A stretch of 64,000 bases of DNA. Origin: Paraescarpia echinospica (Eukaryota > Annelida > Polychaeta > Sabellida > Siboglinidae). Position 1 is the first letter of the stretch. Each line of letters opens with the position of its first letter. A program made the position numbers and the translations under genes. This document shows positions 35,232 through 46,226 of this stretch, piece by piece. The notes under the pieces were generated by a model. That model was not told the DNA's origin. It searched no databases and saw nothing but the letters and a program-made list of their open reading frames with translations. Where the stretch lies: NCBI GenBank assembly GCA_020002185.1, contig CM034543.1:3433334-3497333 (forward strand). The letters are read 5' to 3'.

Positions 35232-35539
35232 ACATATTCACACGGTACACAATAATGCTTCTATAGCTGCATATAACATTTACAGACCGTTTTATAAAAA
35301 ACAACGTTATGTGACATCTGTTAAGTTGTAGTAGGTTAGTTAGAATACATGATATGTATCGATAACATATAGTAATAAAGTATATATGAGTAATTAAATA
35401 AGACACGAACCATATGTAGAATACGAAGGTGTCCATGAATGAGTCCATGAATGGTACAGTCCCTATGTGAACAAGCACCATGATAGGCCGACTAGAGATA
35501 CAAAATATCCACCGTGACTTGGGCCAATGTCCAACGCAA

Positions 35540-36223
35540 TTACAGTGCATTTAGTTCATCATCTCGACTGACGGTTTTGATTGTTCCCTTTAGGTCCTTT
35601 ATGACAATCCTTCCATCATACGACCAACAGTCGAGAATCTTGTGCTGTTTCTTTAATGTCCGGCACAAGAACAGTAGTCTTGCTCTCTTCTGGGTGAGAT
35701 CTTCCGATATGTAGACATTTGATCGTTTAGTGCGTAGCCGTTTTCGAGCTTTAATGAAGTCATTCTTCGATTTATAGTCTTTGAACTGGACTATTATTTG
35801 GCGCGAGTGGTTTTTGTTTGTGGCGGATTTTCTTGGCCCAATCCTATGGGCCCTGTTGATATGGTCCATTTTTAATGGCATGTCCATATCGTTAAACAAG
35901 TCAGTGATAATCTTATCAATTTGTTCACCGTCTTTGTTTTCAACTATTCCTGTAATGCGTACCGAGGACCGACGGCTGTACTGCTCCAGATTATCAACAG
36001 CTTGCTCAAGTTGTTCAATTCGTGCATCCTTGTCTGTCAACTCCTTTTCAAGATTTTCGAGCCTTCTATTTATTTTGTCAGCAACTATTGTAGCAATCCG
36101 GGTAGCAAGGGCCGCGATTACGTCATCGTCACTTAGCGCTAGCTTGATTTGTTCTACAAGTTCAACGGTGGTCGAGGTCGGTCTCTTCTTGCTCATTGTT
36201 GCTGGTGGTTGTCTGTTACGCAA
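35540..36223 (-). CDS. LINE ORF1 protein, L1-like (coiled coil plus RRM-like)
   Basis: 227 codons, intact. A heptad-rich coiled coil (ADKINRRLENLEKELTDKDA, then EQLEQAVDNLEQYSRR) is followed by VRITGI, NRAHRIG and the IVQFKDYKSKNDFIKARKRL segment, the layout of L1 ORF1p-type nucleic-acid chaperones that bind the LINE RNA. The first Met of the frame or the internal MSKKRPTST start nine codons later could be used; the context does not decide. Confidence 0.85.
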   Translation of the reverse strand: MRNRQPPATMSKKRPTSTTVELVEQIKLALSDDDVIAALATRIATIVADKINRRLENLEKELTDKDARIEQLEQAVDNLEQYSRRSSVRITGIVENKDGEQIDKIITDLFNDMDMPLKMDHINRAHRIGPRKSATNKNHSRQIIVQFKDYKSKNDFIKARKRLRTKRSNVYISEDLTQKRARLLFLCRTLKKQHKILDCWSYDGRIVIKDLKGTIKTVSRDDELNAL

Positions 36224-36628
36224 TAGTAGGGTCTAATCACAGGCTAAGCAGCAAACGTTGGCGGTTTTGAGCGTGTCGTGGGCGACAATATGGTTGTTAC
36301 ACGATCCGATATATTTTACCGGCGTGCAAGCTCAAGAAAATATCACAATTTAACACCCACCGCGTTCCTGAGTGTCCACTAGTCGACCTTGTTCACTTCA
36401 GCAAAAACACGGGACCTTTCAGAGCATTTCTCTTACATTCTCACCCCCAAATCGAGGAGTGCGAAGAAATCGTGCAGTCTGACCATGGCACACCTTCTGA
36501 CTATTGCACTGATAACAGAGGTTCCATGTGGGGTTTACCAAACTTGGTACCATATTATATACCTACTCAGTCTTCAGCCATAGTTATTTTAAATACACGT
36601 GTATAAGCCTTTGGTGGTTGTTATTGTG

Positions 36629-36920
36629 AATGCTACATCAGCTACAGTATCATTACATTGAATGCTACATCAGCTACAGTATCATTACATTGAATGCTAC
36701 ATCAGCTACAGTATCATTACATTGAATGCAACATCAGCTACAGTATCATTACATTGAATGCTACATCAGCTACAGTATCATTACATTGAATGCTACATCA
36801 GCTACAGTATCATTACATTGAATGCTACATCAGCTACAGTATCATTACATTGAATGCTACATCAGCTACAGTATCATTAGATTGAATGCTACATCAGCTA
36901 CAGTATCATTACATTGAATG
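36629..36920. repeat. 32-bp minisatellite at 5' boundary of LINE copy 2
   Basis: Nine copies of a 32-bp unit, GAATGCTACATCAGCTACAG plus TATCATTACATT, almost identical to one another. The last copy passes into GAATGCTGCAATATCTTA, which is LINE sequence (copy 1 has GGAATGCTGGAATATCTTA). The array therefore contains the first bases of the truncated LINE. Confidence 0.93.
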
Positions 36921-38990
36921 CTGCAATATCTTAAAGAGTGAAATTGAATGCATCATCGTCAAATTTGTTCCCTTAAAAAACACAGGAAACGGTCCAAAAA
37001 GAAACACTAACCGAAAGAAGCCATTAGAAAAATTAAGTATAAACAAATGATGTGGAAGTCATATAGACGTACTGGATATGACGAAGACTACAACATTTAT
37101 AAAGAAGAACTAAACCAAGCTACAGCTGAAATTAGAAATTCAAAGAGAAGCTATGAACATAAATTAGCTTGTAATATAAAACATGACAGCAAGAGTTTTT
37201 ATGCATATGTTCGAAGCAAACAGAAAGTTCAGGATAAGGTCGGTCCTCTAGAAGATAGTGCTGGAAATATAAGATCAGAAGGATTCTTAATGGCAGAAGA
37301 CCTAAATGAGTATTTTAGTTCAGTGTTTACCAGAGAAGACACTAGTTCACTGCCAGTACCAGAGGCTAAGTTCAAGGGGGCAGAATCAGACTATTTAAGA
37401 CAGTTAATTGTAACCCCAGAAATGGTAGCTAAGAAAATTAGGGCTATGAAGGATAATAAATCACCTGGAGTGGATGGTATTCCACCCAAACTACTATTGG
37501 AAATTGTAGAACAAATTAGCATACCGCTTGCAACAGTTTTCAACTTTTCATTAGAAGAGGGAGTGGTTCCTTTAGAATGGAAAGAAGCAAACATTATACC
37601 GTTATTTAAAAAAGGTTCGAGAAACAAGTCAAATAATTATAGACCAGTTAGTTTAACATCGGTGATTTGTAAATTATTAGAAAGACTAATTAAAAATCAC
37701 ATGGTGGATTTTCTTGTTAAACATAACTTAATAAACCCATCTCAACATGGGTTTCTAAAAGCGAGGTCATGCTTAACAAATATGTTGTGTTTTTTTGAAG
37801 ATATCACTAAGTGGGTAGATTATGGATCACCAGTAGATATCATCTACTTAGATTTTCAAAAAGCTTTCGACAAAGTGCCACATCAAAGATTACTGCTTAA
37901 ACTAAAGGCCCATGGCATAGGAAATGGTATCATTAACTGGATAGAAAAATGGCTGATTGACAGAAGACAACGGGTAGTTGTTGATGGGGAGGCTTCAAAC
38001 TGGAAATAAGTTTTGAGAGGGGTTCCACAGGGATCAGTACTGGGACCTATATTATTCTTAATATATATAAACGATTTGGACGATGATATAGCTAGCAAGG
38101 TGTTGAAATTTGCAGATGATACAAAAGTGTTTAGAAGGATTAAAAGTGATGGAGATAGACAGCATTTACAAGATGATCTTGACAGGTTGATCAAATGATA
38201 TGAAAAGTGGCAAATGTTGTTCAGTTTTGGGAAGTGTAAATGCCTTCACACAGGACATGGGAGCGAATATGTAGAATATAGAATGGGGGGAACTGTACTA
38301 AGTACTACTATAAAAGAAAAAGACTTAGGGCTGACAATTAGTGCTGACATGAAGGTGTCAGAGCAGTGTGGAATTGCAGCTTCAAAAGGAAATCAAATCC
38401 TTGGATTGATTAGGCGAAATATAGCATATAAAGAAAAAGAACTAATAATACCGCTGTACAAAACAATAGTTAGGCCTCATTTAGAATATTGTAAACAAGC
38501 GGGGAGGCCATACCGCAAGAAGGACATAGGTATGCTAGAAAGAGTACAGAGGAGAGCGACTAAAATGATACCAAAACTGAGGGATCTTAGTTATGAAAAA
38601 CACCTAAAAGAATGTGGTTTAACAACACTAGAGACCAAGAGATTGAGAGGAGATCAGATAAAATATTGAATGGTTATGAAAATATTGATAGAAATATGTT
38701 TTTTTCAGTTAAGAAAGAGAAAGACTAGAGGACATGAAGTTACATTAGTAAAGGAGCAGTGTAGATTAGACGTAAGAAAGTTCTCATTTTCACAAAGGAC
38801 TGTGAATGAATGGAATAGATTATCTGATGATTGTGTGGGTGCTAGTAGTGTGAATATGTTTAAAAATAAAATCGACACATACCTCAGAAGGGCTGGATAT
38901 GTGTAGATAAAAGGGTTGGACTCTCGATAAGCCAAAGGGCCATCTAGAGTTAATTCTCTGGATGGCAATCTTGTTAAATCTTGTTAAATT
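36921..38990 (+). mobile_element. CR1-like non-LTR retrotransposon, copy 2 (5' truncated)
   Basis: Most complete RT of this family in the window. The frame 37047-38009 contains KSPGVDGIPPKLL, the YRPVSLTSVICKLLERL block, NPSQHGFLKARSC and DIIYLDFQKAFDKVPHQ. It is interrupted by TAA at 38007 (copy 3 has TCG) and by TGA at 38196 (copy 3 has TGG). The KFADDTKVF active site lies between them. A 10-base deletion near 38660 shifts the C-terminal part. Ends in TTGTTAAATCTTGTTAAAT. Inactive. Confidence 0.92.
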
Positions 38991-39155
38991 GTTACATAGA
39001 GACGTGTCTCAATCCGAATTGGAATTAACAACTAATTTAGGGGAAGGAATTGGTCTGAAAATTAGAACTTTCTGTACTGTTAGTACATTTATTACTAACA
39101 GGAAACTGTTGATGATTGTGAATCATCCCTAAGAAGGAATATATCCTTGTTGCAG

Positions 39156-39249
39156 TTTACGCAAGTTGAAGGACATCTGTTTCCCAACGATAGACGATGC
39201 CCACTGGCTGTCTAACATAGAGGCAACCCACTGGCTCGACCACATCAAG
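39156..39249 (+). CDS. MTMR2: MTMR2 exon 11 (residues 371-402)
   Basis: Acceptor CCTTGTTGCAG; completes Ser, then [20 protein letters not shown] and [11 protein letters not shown]. Donor AAG/GTCAGT, phase 0. Confidence 0.95.
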
Positions 39250-39770
39250 GTCAGTTTAACCGTATACCCATTGACTTGACCACATCAAGGTCAGTTTAAC
39301 CCTATGCCCACTGACTCGACCACATTAAGGTCAATTTAACCCCGTGCCCACTGGCTCAACCACATCAAGGTCAGTTTAACCCTATACCCATTGACTTGAC
39401 CACATCAAGGTCAGTTTAACCCTATACCCATTGACTTGATCACATCAAGGTCAGTTTAACCCTATACCCACTGGCTCAACCACATCAAGGTCAATTTAAC
39501 CCTATGCCAACTGGATGTCTAACAGAGGCAACCCACTGGCTCGACCACATCAAGGCCAGTTTAACCCTATACCCACTGGCTAGATTACATCAGGGTCAGT
39601 TGAACCCTATAGCCACTGGCTAGATCACATCAAGGTCAGTTTAACCCTATACTCACTTGCTAGATTACATCAGGGTCAGTTTAACCCTATAGCCACTGGC
39701 TAGATCACGTCAAGGTCAGTGTAACCCTATACCCACTGACTTGACCACATCAAGGTCAGTTTAATCCTAT
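39224..39770 (+). repeat. About 40-bp minisatellite built from exon 11 donor junction
   Basis: Around 13 units of CCCACTGGCTCGACCACATC, AAGGTCAGTTTAACCCTATA. Each repeats the last 25 coding bases of exon 11 and the donor GTCAGT. One unit (near 39510-39560) also includes the preceding GTCTAACAGAGGCAACC. Reading past the true donor meets TGA nine codons on. Confidence 0.95.
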
Positions 39771-39894
39771 ACTGTGTGTATGTGCATGTGTGTAAATCAA
39801 TGTGTATACATAATGTCATCCAAAGGACGGGCATTTTTGCTAGGTACTGAAATGCTCAAACACAGTTATTATGATCCGTTATTGCAACTGTTAA

Positions 39895-40345
<451 letters not shown>

Positions 40346-40389
40346 AAACAACTGTTTTTGTGATTCAAGCCAGTTTACATATGCATTCT

Positions 40390-41195
40390 GGGATGACATG
40401 TGCACTCTGTCACCTGTGGAATGACATGCAGTCTGTCACCTGTGGAATGACATGCAGTCTGTCACCTGTGGAATGACATGTGCACTCTGTCACCTGTGGA
40501 ATGACGTGCTGTCTGTCACCTGTGGAATGACGTGCAGTCTGTCACCTGTGGATTGACGTGCAGTCTGGCACCTGTGGAATGACATGCAATCTGTCACCTG
40601 TGGATTGACATGCAGTCTGTCACCTGTGGAATGACATGCACTCTGTCACCTGTGGATTGACGTGCAGTCTGGCACCTGTGGAATGACATGCAATCTGTCA
40701 CCTGTGGATTGACATGCAGTCTGTCACCTGTGGAATGACATGCACTCTGTCACCTGTGGATTGACGTGCAGTCTGGCACCTGTGGAATGACATGCAATCT
40801 GTCACCTGTGGATTGACATGCAGTCTGTCACCTGTGGAATGACATGCACTCTGTCACCTGTGGAATGACATGCAGTCTGTCACCTGTGGAATGACATGCA
40901 GTCTGTCACCTGTGGATTGACATGCAGTCTGTCACCTGTGGAATGACATGCAGTCTGTCACCTGTGGAATGACATGCACTCTGTCACCTGTGGAATTGAC
41001 ATGCAGTCTGTCACCTGTGGAATGACATGCAGTCTGTCACCTGTGGAATGACATGCACTCTGTCACCTGTGGAATGACATGCAGTCTGTCACCTGTGGAA
41101 TTGACATGCAGTCTGTCACCTGTGGATTGACATGCACTCTGTCACCTGTGGAATGACATGCAGTCTTTCACCTGTGGAATGACATGGACTCTGTC
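40390..41195. repeat. 26-bp minisatellite in intron 12
   Basis: About 31 units of GTCTGTCACCTGTGGAATGA followed by CATGCA, with CACT/CAGT, GTG/GAC and AAT/ATT variants. A 104-bp higher-order block recurs at 40555-40860. It ends 40 bases before exon 13; no clear copy of the acceptor was seen in the unit. Confidence 0.95.
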
Positions 41196-41234
41196 ACCCA
41201 TGCGGAGTCTGACACTGTGTCTGTGTGCCTACAG

Positions 41235-41342
41235 TTGACGGCCCTGTCTCTGCTGATGTTGGATCCGTACTACCGCACCATCCATGGCTTTGAGGTGCTC
41301 ATTGAGAAGGAGTGGGTCAGCTTTGGGCACAAGTTTGCTCAG
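41235..41342 (+). CDS. MTMR2: MTMR2 exon 13 (residues 436-471)
   Basis: Acceptor TGTGTGCCTACAG; encodes [20 protein letters not shown] and [16 protein letters not shown], the helix after the catalytic loop and the EKEWxSFGHKF block. Donor GTTTGT, phase 0. Confidence 0.97.
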
Positions 41343-42417
41343 GTTTGTGTGGAAGATGTCTCTGGTGTTTTTAGATACTGTAACCTGTAGTGGGCTCATT
41401 GCTGCATGGGGTAGATAAATGATAGACATGGTGAACATACAAGACTAGGGGATGATCAAACTGAATGCACCAATGTGTCACACATATATGAACACTTGTA
41501 GGATGTTGCCCCCTCTCCTTCCGTTTAAGCAAAAGTTTTAAAAAAAATTTGCCAGGTCTAGTACATTTTAAATAGAATTTATTGTTTTGAAACAAAAAAT
41601 ATGTTAATTGAAACAGAATTTGCCTTTTTTAAATGGAATTAAAGCAGAATTTGCATTTTTTTTAAATTAGTGTCCCCATATATTGCATACATGAACCAGT
41701 TTCCAGTGACCAGCAGGGGACAGCTGACACAGTTTACAACAATCATAGAAAACACAGTATTGCGAACAATCGTATGAACCCTTAACTCACAGGGAGTTAT
41801 AAAGAAGTACAAGGGATGAATCCCTGAAATTTTGGCACCCAAGATGGAAAGCATCTAGGAGTAGCTTAACAGTTATAAGTAGTATAAACATACACAGATA
41901 CACTAACCTGATTATAGTCAAATATGGTAACATTATATGAACTGTGGTTTTGTGAAGTGGGTCTAAATAAGCAAAGTATTTTTAGAGTAACGCTCTAGGT
42001 GCCAACGGGTTCCACTTTTTCAAATAATAAAAACCAACTCATGTATGCAGACACATCCACGCACGCATGCACGCATACACACGCACACATCCACACATTC
42101 ACATACCCACCCACACACATGCACGCACACACCCATACACCCACGCACGTACCCACACACGCATGCACGCATCCACGCACGCACCCACACACGCACGCAC
42201 GCACGCATCGACACATGCATGCACACATACACACACACATACACACACATACATACACACATACACATGTACATACACACACACACACATACACACACAC
42301 ACAAACGTTTGTTAGGGTTAAGACAGATTAGAAAATACTACTAAAATAAAAGATGCCTGTATAAGGACAGTGGCCATTCACTTCACCGTGTCCAGTCTGT
42401 CTGTTTGTTGTTTGCAG
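41343..42417 (+). other. MTMR2 intron 13
   Basis: 1.1 kb; no coding signal apart from a CA-rich microsatellite near its end. The first 650 bases show no repeat or transposon. Confidence 0.6.
42041..42304. repeat. Imperfect (CA)n / CACG microsatellite in intron 13
   Basis: About 260 bases of CA dinucleotides interspersed with CGCA, CATG and CCCA. It produces several overlapping His/Thr- or Cys/Val-rich frames with no coding meaning. Confidence 0.95.
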
Positions 42418-42510
42418 CGGGTCGGTCACGGAGAAGACAAACACTCAGACGCTGACCGCTCGCCCGTCTTCCTCCAGTTTATCGACTGTGTCTGGCAGGT
42501 CACGAGACAG
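42418..42510 (+). CDS. MTMR2: MTMR2 exon 14 (residues 472-502)
   Basis: Acceptor TTGTTTGCAG; encodes [20 protein letters not shown] and [11 protein letters not shown], a hallmark myotubularin block. Donor GTGGGT, phase 0. Confidence 0.97.
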
Positions 42511-42680
42511 GTGGGTCATAGGTCAGGTCATGACACTGGTGGGTCATGGGCAGGTGTGTCATAGGTCAGGTCATGACACTGGTGGGTCATATGTAAGGTC
42601 AAGAGGCAAGTGGGTCATAGGTCAGGTCATGAGACAGGTGGGTCATATATCAGATCACAAGACAGGTGAGTCATAAGTGA
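42505..42680 (+). repeat. Short array built from exon 14 donor junction
   Basis: About five units of 28-34 bases with GTCATGAGACAGGTGGGTCA or CATGACACTGGTGGGTCATA. The founder is the exon end CACGAGACAG/GTGGGTCATA. Confidence 0.85.
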
Positions 42681-42961
42681 GGCCGCAAAACCAGTACACC
42701 CTAATGGTTCAGTCATGCAAAAATCTTCTTTTTGTATTGCACTTTTGGCTTCCTTGGTAATGTTGTCTGAAACTCCTGGACTGTACTGTTTGTCAACCCT
42801 TTAGACCATAGCTGGTTTTTTAAAGTTCTCGTTTCCCCACTTATTTAACCTGAAACATGAAAATGTGAAATCCACACATTCAAAAGTAATTTCTGTTTTC
42901 AAAACCATTCACAAGATGGCACCACCACACAATGCAGTATTACACATTTGTTTGGGCTGAG

Positions 42962-44490
42962 TTTCGCTGTTTTGGAGTGTCAGTCTACGAGTGAGTTTGG
43001 CTGATTTGGAGTGTCAGTCTACGAGTGAGTTTGGCTGATTTGGAGTGTCAGTCTACGAGTGAGTTTGGCTGATTTGGAGTGTCAGTCTATGAGTGAGTTT
43101 GGCTTATTTGGAGTGTCAGTCTACGAGTGAGTTTGGCTGATTTGGAGTGTCAGTCTACGAGTGAGTTTGGCTGATTTGGAGTGTCAGTCTACGAGTGGGT
43201 TTGGCTGATTTGGAGTGTCAGTCTACGAGTGGGTTTGGCTGATTTGGAGTGTCAGTCTACGAGTGGGTTTGGCTGATTTGGAGTGTCAGTCTACGAGTGG
43301 GTTTGGCTGATTTGGAGTGTCAGTCTACGAGTGAGTTTGGCTGATTTGGAGTGTCAGTCTACGAGTGGGTTTGGCTGATTTGGAGTGTAAGTCTACGAGT
43401 GGGTTTGGCTGATTTGGAGTGTCAGTCTACGAGTGACTTTGGCTGATTTGGAGTGTCAGTCTACGAGTGAGTTTGGCTGATTTGGAGTGTCAGTCTACGA
43501 GTGAGTTTGGCTGATTTGGAGTGTCAGTCTACGAGTGAGTTTGGCTGACTTGGAGTGTCAGTCTACGAGTGGGTTTGGCTGATTTGGAGTGTAAGTCTAC
43601 AAGTGGGTTTGGCTGATTTGGAGTGTCAGTCTACGAGTGACTTTGGCTGATTTGGAGTGTCAGTCTACGAGTGAGTTTGGCTGATTTGGAGTGTCAGTCT
43701 ACGAGTGAGTTTGGCTGATTTGGAGTGTCAGTCTACGAGTGGGTTTGGCTGATTTGGAGTGTCAGTCTACGAGTGAGTTTGGCTGATTTGGAGTGTCAGT
43801 CTACTAGTAAGTTTGGCTGATTTGGAGTATCGGTCTACGAGTGAGTTTGGCTGATTTGGAGTGTCGGTCTACGAGTGAGTTTGGCTGATTTGGAGTGTAA
43901 GTCTACGAGTGAGTTTGGCTGATTTGGAGTGTCAGTCTACGAGTGGGTTTGGCTGATTTGGAGTGTCAGTCTACGAGTGAGTTTGGCTGATTTGGAGTGT
44001 CAGTCTACTAGTAAGTTTGGCTGATTTGGAGTATCGGTCTACGAGTGAGTTTGGCTGATTTGGAGTGTCGGTCTACGAGTGAGTTTGGCTGATTTGGAGT
44101 GTAAGTCTACGAGTGAGTTTGGCTGATTTGGAGTGTCAGTCTACGAGTGGGTTTGGCTGATTTGGAGTGTCAGTCTACGAGTGAGTTTGGCTGATTTGGA
44201 GTGTAAGTCTACGAGTGGGTTTGGCTGATTTGGAGTGTCAGTCTACGAGTGAGTTTGGCTGATTTGGGGTGTCAGTCTACGAGTGGGTTTGGCTGATTTG
44301 GAGTGTAAGTCTACGAGTGAGTTTGGCTGATTTGGAGTGTAAGTCTACGAGTGGGTTTGGCTGATTTGGAGTGTCAGTCTACGAGTGAGTTTGGCTGATT
44401 TGGAGTGTCAGTCTACGAGTGAGTTTGGCTGATTTGGAGTGTCGGTCTACGAGTGAGTTTGGCTGATTTGGAGTGTCAGTCTATGAGTAA
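42962..44490. repeat. 34-bp minisatellite in intron 14, about 45 copies
   Basis: Units GAGTTTGGCTGATTTGGAGT, GTCAGTCTACGAGT, with GAGT/GGGT, CAG/AAG/CGG variants. A block of about 200 bases (43780-43980) recurs at once (43980-44180), indicating higher-order duplication. No splice-junction similarity found. Confidence 0.97.
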
Positions 44491-44662
44491 GTCTAAAGGG
44501 TTTTAATTAAATAAATATTCGTTTATAAACATAACACGTGAAATACGTAGTATGAATGTGTAACATTTGAAGCACCAAACAGTTTATTATGCAAGATCAC
44601 TACAAATCACTGTATGACTGTTGTCTCTTGAGTCTAGCATTCTGTGACTTGTTATGTTGCAG

Positions 44663-44776
44663 TTTCCGAATGCGTTTGAGTTCAACGAACACTTTCTGAT
44701 GGTTATCCTGGACCACCTGTACAGCTGTCTCTTTGGAACCTTCCTCGCCAACTGCGATATGCAGCGAGCTAAGGAG
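44663..44776 (+). CDS. MTMR2: MTMR2 exon 15 (residues 503-540)
   Basis: Acceptor GTTATGTTGCAG; encodes [20 protein letters not shown] and [18 protein letters not shown], the FEFNExFL and SCxFGTFL blocks. Donor GTGAGT, phase 0. Confidence 0.97.
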
Positions 44777-45280
44777 GTGAGTAGACCCTACTGACACCTA
44801 ACACTATCTTATGTCTGTCACTGACATAAGTAGGTAGATCTTACCAACACGTAACAAGATCTTATGTTTGTCACCGACAGAAGTAGACAGACTTTATTAA
44901 ATGTCATTCTCCAGGATATCATACATTTCATTAAAATCTTCCACTTTGAAACCACATTCTGGGCAAATCACTGACGTTAACATTTTTATTGTGGTTGGCT
45001 GATTATGTTTTAACAATGTTGTATTTTAAGCGACTTTGAATTTATAACTGGAGACATGGCCCCATACAAGTAGAATTTATTATATTGTTATTAATAAATG
45101 GTTAGTTTATATTAACTCTTAGGTGCATAACACCAAACAGTTGCCTTTTGTTTTCCTTTAAATGCAATACTATCTTATGTATGTCACGGAAATGTTGTCT
45201 TCTACTCTTCTCAGAAGTGGTTTGTATTTATAAAAAAAGATAAATCTAATGATATGAATGTGCTGGTAGCTGTGTATGTC

Positions 45281-45410
45281 TTATATGTAGGGGGTGTGAC
45301 AAGACAGTGTCCTTGTAGTCATATGGCAACTGTCATTGTGTTGTGTGTAGGGGGTGCATGACAAGACAGTGTCCCTGTGGTCATGTCAGCTGTTATTGTG
45401 TTGTGTGTAG
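45281..45410 (+). repeat. Two decoy copies of exon 16 acceptor and start (60-bp spacing)
   Basis: TGTGTAG/GGGGTGCATGACAAGACAG at 45351 and TATGTAG/GGGGTGTGACAAGACAG at 45291 precede the true start at 45411 by exactly 60 and 120 bases and copy about 30 coding bases. Both contain in-frame stops (TGA in the first, TAG just before the true exon in the second). Confidence 0.93.
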
Positions 45411-45590
45411 GGGGTGCGTGACAAGACGGTGTCCCTGTGGTCATATGTCAACTGCCAACTGGAAGAATTCACAAACCCGCTGTTTGCGCCGTACGTCCAC
45501 CAGCATGTGTTGTTTCCCGTGGCCAGTCTGCGGCGTATAGAGCTGTGGACGGGCTACTACGTCCGCTGGAACTCTCGCATGAGACCACAG
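45411..45590 (+). CDS. MTMR2: MTMR2 exon 16 (residues 541-600)
   Basis: Encodes [48 protein letters not shown] and [10 protein letters not shown], the conserved end of the phosphatase fold. The acceptor TTGTGTGTAG is the third of three similar sites. Donor GTGAGC, phase 0. Confidence 0.96.
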
Positions 45591-45694
45591 GTGAGCATTG
45601 TAATTCGACTCTGTCAGATGGCGCAGTTAGTTCGGGCAGCTCTAATACTGTCACTGTGTCAAAATGATGTGCTAAATTTCTTGAGTAAAGTTTA

Positions 45695-46055
45695 ACACTT
45701 TTTTTGTGAGCATTGTGTGTTGTTTATGTTTTATGCGACCCTTTGGTGTGGTTTATAGAAGTTTTATTTGAGGCCTTTGTGTTGTTTTTAAAAGTTTTAT
45801 GAGAGTTTTGTGTGTTTTTATAGAATTTTTATGTAAGCCTTTTGTGTTGTTTATAGAAGTTTTACAGGAGCTTTGTGTGTTGTTTGTACAGGTTTTTGTA
45901 TGAGCTAGGTGTGTTGTTTACGTCATTTTTACATAACATTTTTTTACATTTACCCTGTATGTTGTTTATATAATTATTATTACTTGAGCCTTGTGTATTG
46001 TTTATAGAATTATTACTCAAGCCTTGTGTTTTATTTATAGATATTTTACGTCAGC
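45695..46055. repeat. Diverged about 45-bp repeats in intron 16
   Basis: Seven or eight loose units of the type GAGCCTTGTGTTGTTTATAGAAGTTTTA. Some read CAGGAGCTTTGTG, resembling the exon 17 acceptor and start CAG/GAGCCACTTC. Confidence 0.7.
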
Positions 46056-46067
46056 TTTGTTTCTCAG

Positions 46068-46226
46068 GAGCCACTTCATCTGCGGAACCGAGAACTGCTG
46101 CAGTTAAAAGCCCAGCTACAGCGCCGCGTCGACGAACTCAGTCTGGAGCTTGATGCAAAGAACGCCAAAACTAACATGACATCATCATCACCAGCTGCCA
46201 CTGTCCTGTCATCTGTGAATGTCTGA
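46068..46226 (+). CDS. MTMR2: MTMR2 exon 17 (residues 601-652, stop)
   Basis: Acceptor TTTGTTTCTCAG; encodes EPLHLRNRELLQLKAQLQRR, then VDELSLELDAK, a heptad-like helix equivalent to the coiled coil that dimerises MTMR2, and a Ser/Ala/Val-rich end SSVNV before TGA. The last residues V-N-V could act as a class II PDZ ligand; that is speculative. Confidence 0.93.
   Translation, partial: EPLHLRNRELLQLKAQLQRRVDELSLELDAKNAKTNMTSSSPAATVLSSVNV

Larger units (their letters stand above)
31726..36300 (-). mobile_element. Jockey-superfamily non-LTR retrotransposon with ORF1 and ORF2
   Basis: A nearly full-length LINE in minus orientation: ORF1 (35540-36223), then endonuclease and reverse transcriptase (32173-35231), then a 3' UTR with four short repeats and the end AATAAAGATTATTATTATTAT, a polyadenylation-like signal and a (TTA)n tail. 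The 5' limit is uncertain. It differs from the CR1-like family elsewhere in the window. Confidence 0.85.

Noticed and set aside
42000..42344. His/Thr-rich and Cys/Val-rich frames of about 100 codons
   Set aside because: Translations of a CA microsatellite on both strands.
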